Shown here: positions 1 through 5,523 of the stretch, in pieces
How positions within the stretch are numbered: position 1 is the first letter of the stretch
Layout: each line of letters begins with the position of its first letter
Source: Parvularcula sp.
GTDB lineage: Bacteria; Pseudomonadota; Alphaproteobacteria; Caulobacterales; Parvularculaceae
Length of the DNA stretch: 11,661 nucleotides
NCBI GenBank assembly: GCA_003506635.1
Contig: DNZB01000365.1
Span: 4,217 to 15,877 of the forward strand
Direction: 5' to 3'
The notes under the pieces: model-generated
Seen by the model: the letters and a program-made list of their open reading frames with translations, nothing else
Database searches by the model: none
What the model was told of the DNA's origin: nothing
Translations under genes and position numbers: made by a program

Positions 1-51
1 CTCGGCCGCGTCTACCTCCTCGTCGGCGCGACGGTCGGGTATTTCGCCTGA
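1..51 (+). CDS. 3' end of an unidentified protein (partial)
   Basis: Frame 1 reads LGRVYLLVGATVGYFA followed by TGA at 49-51. The 16 visible residues are hydrophobic and could be the end of a C-terminal membrane helix, but that is too little to name a family. The gene converges on hipA, whose stop codon lies only 3 nt further on (55-57), so the two genes are packed tail to tail with no room for a separate terminator. An open frame to the window edge and a clean stop are the only evidence that this is coding. Confidence 0.5.
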   Translation, partial: LGRVYLLVGATVGYFA

Positions 52-54
52 GCC

Positions 55-1503
55 TCAGATCGCGCTTAGCTTCGTCGCCCGCGCCGACTGCCGTGGTTGA
101 AGACGGCCGATAACCGGGCTCGTGAGGCCTTCTTGGTGCGCGCGCGAGACTTCGTCCGCTAACAAGTCCGGAAGCTGCGCGGCCATATTCCGTATACGGC
201 CGATGACGGCGTCAGCATCGATTTTGACGGCGGCGGCGAGCTTGCGCCATTCGGCGGCGCCGACGTGATGCAGGCGATATTCGTCGCCGATCTTCATCGC
301 AAGCTTGGCCTTGCGGATGTCGATGTCGTCGTACGGAAGGACGCTCGCGATGTCATAAAGCGGCGCAAGCCGCACAAGGCCGCCAGCTCCGATCAGAACT
401 GAGTAGTTCTTGGCGTGTGCGTCAGTCCCGGCGATCAGCCAGTTGAAGATGAGCGCGTCAATATAGGTCCGCACATCTTCATCGGCGGCCGTGGTCGGCG
501 ACGATTTTCGCCCCGCCCTCGGCGCGGCGGCGTTGGCGCGCAGCAGATCGACAATTTCCTTCGGTCCCGGCCCGCCGTCATTCTGATATTTGCGGGACGG
601 ATGAACGCCTAGCGATTGGCAGAGGTCTTCCTGATGAACCCGGTAAATCGGGAATTTTTTTGAGAAGTCATAGAGGACCGCGGAAGACGCCGCCGACTCC
701 GCCGCTTCGGCCGTCGCCTGCGCGGCGCTAAGGGAAGCGACGGCGCCGCTGGCTTCAACCGCCTTTAAAGCGGCGCGAGCAGCTGCGGCGGCAGCCATTT
801 TTTCCATGTTTATGCGGTCGTATCGCTCCACGATAATCGCAGTCTCATCGCCGAAAAGCCGCACCTCGGATTTTGCGACCGGCATGCCGAGCGCGCGAGC
901 AAGCGCAATGCAGAGATGCTCGTTCTCTGCATGGCCGTCAAAGGCGCTTGTTGGGGGTTTTAATATGTGTGTCGTCGGCGCGCGGCCGGCGGGCACGCCC
1001 CACCGGGCGCCGTCGAACAGGAACGCCGTTTTCGGCTGCGCGCCGGCAAGACTGAATTGACCGGCGTCGCGCGGTTGCCGCCACGCGCTGGCGTCTTCGC
1101 GAAGCGCACGCAGACGCGCCGCGATTTCATCCTCGTCGATCCAGTCGATCTCCGAAGCGGTTGCTCCCGTCACCTCGCCGACGCGGTCGGGCGCCGCGAA
1201 CTGCACTGCGCCCGCGCAATCCTCGCCGACATGCGAGAGCAGCGCGAACGGATTGCGCGGCGATACTTGAAAACGCTGCGCCCAACGCGCGAGCACGAAT
1301 TCATTGTGGGGGAGGAGCCCCTACAGGAACGGCTCGATCGCAGCGTGCGGATGTTCCGCCGCCGCAAGCGGCATCGACAGCGACAAGGGATAGGCCCCCG
1401 GCGCAGTGCGCCAGCTGTCATGATACGCGAAAGACAGCCGGTTGCGGTCCTGCCGGACAACGCCGACTTCGAGGCCATCGAGAAGCGCGATGAGATCTGT
1501 CAT
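55..1503 (-). pseudogene. hipA: HipA-family Ser/Thr kinase toxin, interrupted by an in-frame amber codon
   Basis: The frame starts with ATG at 1503, overlapping the hipB stop (ATGA), and runs to TGA at 55-57. Residues 1-60 form the HipA N-terminal subdomain and end in AAIEPFL. Codon 61 is TAG (1321-1323), and the same frame resumes at once with GLLPHNEF and stays open for 413 more codons. HipA relatives have Trp here (EPFLWGLLPDN), so one TGG-to-TAG change explains it. The downstream part keeps the kinase core: SLAGAQPKT (about 151-159, with the Ser of the regulatory P-loop-like segment), PTTHILKPP, NWLIAGTDAHAKN (about 355-366, catalytic Asp and metal-binding Asn) and LAPLYD (metal Asp about 384). 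HipA kinases phosphorylate GltX and cause persistence. An Ala-rich insert lies near 233-284. The downstream piece could start only from a GTG (1296) with no clear ribosome site, so functional toxin is unlikely without amber suppression or a sequencing error. Confidence 0.88.
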
Positions 1504-1799
1504 GGCTCGCGCCTTTCGCGCGCTGCGTCGATCACCGCGTCGATATCAGGGGCCGTCACCGCATCGTCGGATTTGACATCTTTCTGTGGCGCGATCGAAA
1601 GCGCGATATCGAGCGTAGCGAGCGTTCGAAGCACGAGACCGAGATTGGCGCCTGGCTTTCCTTGTTCGACCTGGTTGATCCAGAGACGACTGACGCCGAC
1701 TTTCGAGGCGAGCGCGGCCTGATCGAGACCGAGCGCCTTACGGCGATCACGGATTAGCGCGCCGATATCGGCCGGGGATCTGATGGGAATGCCTGCCAT
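1500..1799 (-). CDS. hipB: HipB-like antitoxin, XRE-family HTH repressor
   Basis: This 99-residue protein has an XRE/Cro-type helix-turn-helix at about residues 10-65: IGALIRDRRKALGLDQAALA, then the recognition region VGVSRLWINQVEQGK, then NLGLVLRTLATLDIALSI. This is the usual HipB core, and the family normally binds HipA to neutralise it and represses the hipBA promoter as a dimer. The last 30 residues (QKDVKSDDAVTAPDIDAVID and the Arg-rich end) form a polar tail such as HipB proteins use for contact or Lon degradation; that role is inferred. The stop overlaps the hipA start by 4 nt, so translation is probably coupled. Upstream lie several GCTTAC/GTAAGC half-sites that look like its own operator. 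The ATG at 1799 has only a weak ribosome site. With hipA disrupted, HipB may persist as a free repressor. Confidence 0.9.
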   Translation of the reverse strand: MAGIPIRSPADIGALIRDRRKALGLDQAALASKVGVSRLWINQVEQGKPGANLGLVLRTLATLDIALSIAPQKDVKSDDAVTAPDIDAVIDAARERREP

Positions 1800-1806
1800 G
1801 AATGCG

Positions 1807-1880
1807 ATCGCTTACTTTTTGAGTGTAAGCGATGGCATACAATTCAGAAAGTAAGCAATAGCTTACTTTTTACCCAAAGC
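1807..1880. promoter_or_regulatory. Putative HipB operator array upstream of hipBA
   Basis: A perfect inverted repeat ATCGCTTAC (1807-1815) / GTAAGCGAT (1825-1833) with a 9-bp spacer lies just upstream of hipB. A second perfect pair, AAAGTAAGC (1848-1856) / GCTTACTTT (1861-1869), has a 4-bp spacer. Read as convergent half-sites there are three tandem sites: GCTTAC 1810 with GTAAGC 1825, GCATAC 1835 with GTAAGC 1851, and GCTTAC 1861 with a degenerate CAAAGC 1875. Left half-sites repeat every 25-26 bp, similar in concept to the multiple operators of E. coli hipBA. A possible leftward promoter is TTTCTG (reverse complement of 1845-1850), 17 bp, TACACT (reverse complement of 1822-1827), which would place -35 and -10 under sites 2 and 1. 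The promoter is tentative; the repeats are directly visible. Confidence 0.6.
1848..1869 (-). terminator. Possible stem-loop terminating the mla operon (overlaps operator)
   Basis: Read leftward from the lipoprotein gene, the RNA can form AAAGUAAGC-UAUU-GCUUACUUU: a 9-bp stem with a 4-nt loop, ending in a short U run. The lipoprotein stop codon (1863-1865) lies inside the stem. The U tract is only three bases and GC content is low, so termination would be partial at best. The same bases also form part of the proposed HipB operator, so this may not be a terminator at all. Confidence 0.3.
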
Positions 1881-2573
1881 GGCGACGTTGGCCCTTCCCG
1901 CCTCTTCCAGCGTCCAGGCGACGATATCGCGCTGGACGGCGGAAAGCGCGGCGTCGAGGGCGGCGGCGGCGGCTTCCGGGGTGTCCGCCGCGGCGATTTG
2001 GGTCGCGGAAAAGAGTTTTGCGGCGTGGATGACGCTGCGCCCGTTGGTGAGGCGAACGAAGGCCGCGACCTCCGCCCGCTTTTCCCCGCCGTCGAATACG
2101 ACGCCGAGGCGGCGAATGTCCGTTTGCAGAATAAAATTCGAAACGGGAAGCGTCTGGCGGCTGCCGACGCCTTTGATCGCACCTGTGTTCTCAAAACTTC
2201 TGACCAGCGCGACGCCGAAAAGGCGCGGCGCGCGGTCGACCCATTCCCCGCCGGCGTAATATTCGATGCGGCCCGGCGCGCGGCTGAGCGCGATCTTCGC
2301 GGAGTTATAGGCGAGCGTCGCCTCCGGCTCCTCGACTCCGAGCGTCCATGTCACGGGCGCCGCGGCCGTTTCGACAGTGATGTCGCTGACGGTAAAGCGC
2401 GCCGGCGGCGGCGCAGCGTCCGGAAGAACGGAGACGCACCCCGAGAGCGCGGCGGCGAGGAAGAGAGGGGCCAGGGACCGGGGACTAGGGATTAGTCGAC
2501 CGCCGCGCCCTGCCAAGCAGGAGCGTACAATCTTGCCTAATCCCCAATCCCTAATCCCAAATCCCTTCTTCAC
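1863..2573 (-). CDS. ABC-type transport auxiliary lipoprotein (PqiC/DUF330-like) of the mla operon
   Basis: This 236-residue protein matches the ABC_trans_aux (former DUF330) pattern: a lipoprotein partner of MCE systems thought to work in the periplasm or at the outer membrane in lipid transfer. A lipobox LSGC places the lipidated Cys at residue 46, after the hydrophobic run APLFLAAALSG. Later family-like segments are RIEYYAGGEWVDRAPRLF (about 102-119), an SF..TG motif, and the late LTNGRSVIHAAKLFSATQ strand pair. The start is GTG at 2573, overlapping the mlaD stop (GTGA). The n-region is unusually long, because residues 4-13 and 27-36 are encoded by two inverted arrays of G-rich heptamers, an apparent repeat insertion. 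No other start gives a complete signal peptide, since residues 13-45 contain no ATG. Gene position and lipobox make the family call good; the symbol is left open because pqiC-like names vary. Confidence 0.85.
   Translation of the reverse strand: MKKGFGIRDWGLGKIVRSCLAGRGGRLIPSPRSLAPLFLAAALSGCVSVLPDAAPPPARFTVSDITVETAAAPVTWTLGVEEPEATLAYNSAKIALSRAPGRIEYYAGGEWVDRAPRLFGVALVRSFENTGAIKGVGSRQTLPVSNFILQTDIRRLGVVFDGGEKRAEVAAFVRLTNGRSVIHAAKLFSATQIAAADTPEAAAAALDAALSAVQRDIVAWTLEEAGRANVAALGKK
2467..2565. repeat. Inverted pair of 4x7-bp G-rich tandem repeats with central hairpin, inside the lipoprotein gene
   Basis: On the + strand, 2467-2494 reads as four heptamers GGGGCCA, GGGACCG, GGGACTA, GGGATTA. The opposite arm, 2538-2565, is TAATCCC, CAATCCC, TAATCCC, AAATCCC, which is four perfect GGGATTN units on the minus strand. 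Inner parts (2481-2495 and 2537-2551) are complementary at 13 of 15 positions. The 43-bp core holds CCTGC-CAA-GCAGG (2509-2521). Each strand therefore has a canonical four-tract G-quadruplex motif. The element is read through in frame as the N-terminal region of the lipoprotein. Confidence 0.8.
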
Positions 2574-3469
2574 TGGCTTTCCCCCTCATAACGCGGCGTC
2601 GATTCTCCGAGGAGATAGCCGCGCGGGTCACGGTCGATTTCCCTCAGGACCTGATCGAGGGTCCGGAACATGGCGCGCGCTTCGGCGACGGCGGGGCCGA
2701 CTTGCGCAAGGCCCTGGTCGGTGAAAATGCGGATCTGCTCGCGGTTTTCAGCGACCGCCGCGCGCAACTCCGCCATCAGCGCCTGCGTTTCTTCAAGCGT
2801 TGCGGGCGCATCCGTCGCAAGGAGCTTGTCGAGACTGTCGGCCGTCCTTGAAAGGTTTTCCGTCGCGGAGGCGAGATTTCCGGTGAATTTCGCCGCATTG
2901 GCGACGGAGGCGGCGATCTCCTCGTCCTTTTCCGCAAGCGCCGTCGTCAGCGTCTCGACATTGGTGAGGATGCGATTGAAGGCGGCGGTGTTTTCTTCGG
3001 ACAGCAGGCGGTTCGCCGAGGCGATGATGTCGCCCGATCCGGCGATCAGCTGCGCGATGCCTCCTGCGTCGGCTTCGATGCGCGGCACGCCGCGCGTGAC
3101 GTTCTTCAAAAGCTCTTCCTCGGCGCTGCCGCCGACGAGCTGGATGATCGCCAGCCCCGTGAAGCCGACGAGTTCCAGCTCTGCCTTCGTGTCCGTCTTC
3201 ACCGGGGTGTCGTCATCAACGCGGATGCGCGCAATGACGATCGAGGGATCGTTCGGCGCAATCGACAGATCGCGCACTTCGCCCTTCTGGATGCCGTTGA
3301 AGGAAACCGCCGCGCCGACCGACAGGCCCGACACGCGCTCGCGGAAAATCACGTCATATTCGTCATAGTCCTGCTGCGACTGCGACAGGAAAAGCACGAA
3401 CAAGAACGCCGACGCCACAAGGACGAGCACGACCGCGCCGACGACGACGTAATGCGCGCGCGTCTCCAT
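2570..3469 (-). CDS. mlaD: MlaD-type MCE-domain substrate-binding protein
   Basis: This 299-residue protein has one N-terminal membrane anchor (about 8-28, VVVGAVVLVLVASAFLFVLF) followed by a single MCE domain (about 38-115), with the typical YDVIFRERVSGLSVGAAVSF and GVRVG-like region FNGIQKGEVRDL, then ELELVGFTGLAIIQLVGG. Residues 140-280 are long amphipathic helices rich in Ala, Glu and Asn, as in single-MCE proteins whose tails pack together or span toward the partner. Such proteins form hexameric rings in the periplasm that carry phospholipid between the MlaFE transporter and outer-membrane partners. It lies 3 nt after mlaF and shares 4 nt with the lipoprotein gene. AAAGG before the ATG, inside the end of mlaF, can serve as ribosome site. 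The C-terminal DPRGYLLGES is typical of alphaproteobacterial members. Confidence 0.9.
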   Translation of the reverse strand: METRAHYVVVGAVVLVLVASAFLFVLFLSQSQQDYDEYDVIFRERVSGLSVGAAVSFNGIQKGEVRDLSIAPNDPSIVIARIRVDDDTPVKTDTKAELELVGFTGLAIIQLVGGSAEEELLKNVTRGVPRIEADAGGIAQLIAGSGDIIASANRLLSEENTAAFNRILTNVETLTTALAEKDEEIAASVANAAKFTGNLASATENLSRTADSLDKLLATDAPATLEETQALMAELRAAVAENREQIRIFTDQGLAQVGPAVAEARAMFRTLDQVLREIDRDPRGYLLGESTPRYEGESQ

Positions 3470-3472
3470 TCC

Positions 3473-4285
3473 TCAAACCTTTCCAACGGGCGCTGACGCG
3501 TCCGCTTTCTTCGCTTCCAGCGCCGCACGCCCGCGCGGACCGGAGAAATACTCCCTGATCCAGGGATGATCGGACCGGCGCACTTCATCAAGCGGGCCGA
3601 TCGCGATCACCTTTTTCTCCGCCAGCACCGCCACCCGGTCGCATGTCGCGTGCAGCGTATCGAGATCGTGAGTGACCATAAACACCGTTAACCCTAAGGA
3701 CTCCTTGAGGGAAACGATCAACCTGTCAAAATTCTCCGCGCCGATCGGGTCAAGACCGGCGGTCGGCTCGTCGAGAAAGACGATTTCGGGGTCGAGCGCG
3801 AGCGCGCGCGCAAGTCCTGCGCGTTTCGACATGCCGCCGGACAACTCCGAGGGGTATTTTGCGCCGGCGTCCGGCGGCAGACCCGCCATCGAGATCTTCA
3901 TCGCCGCGATGTCGGCGGCGAGCGCCGGCGGCAGCCCGAGATGCTCGTTGATCGGCGCCATGACGTTCTGCGCGACCGTCATCGAGGAAAAGAGCGCGCC
4001 GCCCTGAAACAGGACGCCCCAGCGCCGTTCCACCGCGAGACGCGCCTCCGCGCCGAGGCTGTAAAAATCCTCGCCGAAGACGCGGACGATTCCGGCCGAT
4101 GGTTCTTTCAGGCCGATGATCGCGCGCATCAGCACGGATTTCCCCGTGCCCGACCCGCCGACGACGCCGAGAATTTCGTTGCGGCGGACGCTGAGGTCGA
4201 GATCGTCATGAATGACGTTGTCGCCGAACTGCGTGCGCAGCCCTTCAACCTCGATGATCGGGACGTCCTCTTCGCGCGCGTTCAA
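3473..4285 (-). CDS. mlaF: MlaF-type ABC transporter ATP-binding protein
   Basis: This 270-residue ATPase powers the MlaE permease in lipid transport at the inner membrane. All ABC motifs are intact: Walker A GGSGTGKS (43-50), Q-loop Gln94 in VLFQGGALFSS, signature LSGGM (148-152), Walker B IVFLDEP (168-174, catalytic Glu173), D-loop AGLDP and switch His206 in VTHD. The GALFSSMTV segment after the Q-loop and the signature followed by SKRAGLARA are characteristic of the MlaF/Mkl branch. The start is a TTG at 4285 overlapping the mlaE stop (TTGA). No ATG follows until well inside the conserved domain, so the TTG is the best choice and implies coupling to mlaE. The C-terminal tail (about 250-270) is Ala- and Lys-rich and not conserved. 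Confidence 0.93.
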   Translation of the reverse strand: MNAREEDVPIIEVEGLRTQFGDNVIHDDLDLSVRRNEILGVVGGSGTGKSVLMRAIIGLKEPSAGIVRVFGEDFYSLGAEARLAVERRWGVLFQGGALFSSMTVAQNVMAPINEHLGLPPALAADIAAMKISMAGLPPDAGAKYPSELSGGMSKRAGLARALALDPEIVFLDEPTAGLDPIGAENFDRLIVSLKESLGLTVFMVTHDLDTLHATCDRVAVLAEKKVIAIGPLDEVRRSDHPWIREYFSGPRGRAALEAKKADASAPVGKV

Positions 4286-5412
4286 TAGTCAATCTCCAGG
4301 AAGAACATCGCGAAGAAGGCGTCGAGGATGATGACGATGAAGAGCGACTGCACGACGGAAAGCGTCGTACGCTGACCGAGACTTTCCGAACTGCCCGCGA
4401 CCTCCATCCCCTGATAGCAGCCGATGATGGCGATCACGAAGGCGAAGAACGGCGCCTTGATGAGACCGACCCAGAAATTCGAAAGAGCGATCGTCTCTTG
4501 CAGGCGCCCGACGAAAAACGCCGGCGAAATCTCCATCGCCGTCGCCGCGACAAGCCCGCCGCCGATGACGCCGAGGATCGACGCCATGAAGGTCAGCACC
4601 GGCATCATGAGAATTAGCGCGATCGCGCGCGGGATGACCAGCGTTTCGACGGGATCGAGCCCAAGGGCCTTCATCGCATCGATTTCCTCACGGATTTTCA
4701 TCGCGCCGATCGCCGCCGTGAAGGCGCTGCCCGAGCGCCCGGCGACGAGAATCGCGGCGAGAAGAACGCCGAATTCACGCAACACCGAAATGCCGACAAG
4801 CTCGACGGTGAAAACCTCCGCGTTGAACAGGCGAAGGATCTTCGCGCCCATGAACGCGACGACGGCGCCGATCATGAAGGACATGAGGCCCACGATCGGC
4901 ATCGCGTTAACGCCGGCCTCTTCCATATGGTAAAAGATCGACGTGACGCGCAACCGCGACGGTTCGCGAATGACGCGCGCGAACGTCGTCAGCGTCAGGC
5001 CGACGAAATTCAGGATTTCAAGCGCCGCGTAATAGCCCTCGACGATCCCCTTGCCGAGGCGGTTGACCATCATGAGGAATGCGTTGCGGCGCGCAGGCTC
5101 GACCTCGCACGGCGCGACGTGGGGAGCGACATTGGCGATCAGCGTCTGGTGCGCCTCGCTGCCGCCGACGATCCTCGAGGCCTGCGTCCGCCGCGAACAG
5201 GCGCGCAGCACCCGTTCAAGAACCATCGCCCCCGCGGTGTCGAGGCGACCGACGCCGGAAATGTCGATAATAAGCTCCCGCCCGACGGCGTCGTCTTCGA
5301 AGTCGCGGAGCGCCTCGTCGATCGCCCCGAGATGCCGCGCCTGCCAGTCCCCTGCCGCCTTGAGGCGCAAGATCCCGTTGTCGAGGTCGGTCGAAAAGGC
5401 GGCAGGCGTCAT
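4282..5412 (-). CDS. mlaE: STAS-MlaE fusion: MlaE-family ABC permease with N-terminal STAS domain
   Basis: This 376-residue protein is the first gene of the leftward operon. Residues about 8-105 form a STAS domain (IIDISGVGRLDTAGAMVLER, with Asp/Thr at the usual switch loop), equivalent to the separate MlaB protein of E. coli. Residues about 125-376 are the MlaE/YrbE permease: the amphipathic start FVGLTLTTFARVIREP, then five or so membrane segments, with the hallmark LREFGVLLAAILVAGRSGSA (211-230) and MKIREEIDAMKALGLDP (238-254) coupling region that contacts MlaF. The permease moves phospholipid at the inner membrane with MlaF and the MlaD ring. Fused STAS permeases are a recognised form outside the Enterobacteria. 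The ATG at 5412 follows an A-rich stretch with only a weak GGGT ribosome site. Confidence 0.92.
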   Translation of the reverse strand: MTPAAFSTDLDNGILRLKAAGDWQARHLGAIDEALRDFEDDAVGRELIIDISGVGRLDTAGAMVLERVLRACSRRTQASRIVGGSEAHQTLIANVAPHVAPCEVEPARRNAFLMMVNRLGKGIVEGYYAALEILNFVGLTLTTFARVIREPSRLRVTSIFYHMEEAGVNAMPIVGLMSFMIGAVVAFMGAKILRLFNAEVFTVELVGISVLREFGVLLAAILVAGRSGSAFTAAIGAMKIREEIDAMKALGLDPVETLVIPRAIALILMMPVLTFMASILGVIGGGLVAATAMEISPAFFVGRLQETIALSNFWVGLIKAPFFAFVIAIIGCYQGMEVAGSSESLGQRTTLSVVQSLFIVIILDAFFAMFFLEIDY

Positions 5413-5523
5413 TTTTACCCGTTTTCAGTCTTTTCTTGGCGCCCGTTAAGCTTTACCGGCGGCGCGCCGCTTGCATTGGTGGATGCTAGGGCGGGATGAT
5501 AAATTCATCCTGAATTATGGTGA
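5413..5523. promoter_or_regulatory. Divergent intergenic region between mlaE and the CHASE2 gene, with inverted repeats
   Basis: These 111 bases must contain the promoters of both the leftward mla operon and the rightward CHASE2 gene. Visible structures are a perfect 12-bp palindrome GCGGCGCGCCGC (5459-5470) and GGATGA-TAAAT-TCATCC (5494-5510), which overlaps a second near-palindrome ATAAATTCA-TCC-TGAATTAT. A weak rightward promoter could be TTGGTG (5476-5481), 16 bp, GATAAA (5498-5503), with its -10 inside the repeat. No convincing leftward promoter was seen. Confidence 0.35.

Noticed and set aside
55..1296. Independent 413-residue HipA gene starting at 1296
   Set aside because: The start is a GTG encoding the Val of the conserved NEFVL segment; the missing N-terminal 69 codons are present in the same frame upstream, separated only by the amber codon.
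967..1722. Long open frame on the + strand opposite hipA/hipB
   Set aside because: It is Arg-rich, lacks any recognisable domain and crosses both hip genes antisense. GC-rich third-position bias creates such frames.
1807..1880. Short CRISPR-like array
   Set aside because: Repeat units are only 6-9 bp, in alternating orientation, with no cas genes; operator half-sites explain them.
2538..2565. Telomere-like GGGATTN repeats as sign of a replicon end or eukaryotic DNA
   Set aside because: Only four units, inside a bacterial operon and translated in frame; better explained as a dispersed bacterial repeat.
5459..5470. Perfect 12-bp palindrome GCGGCGCGCCGC as an operator
   Set aside because: Composed only of G and C in a GC-rich genome, so chance occurrence is likely; noted only as part of the intergenic region.
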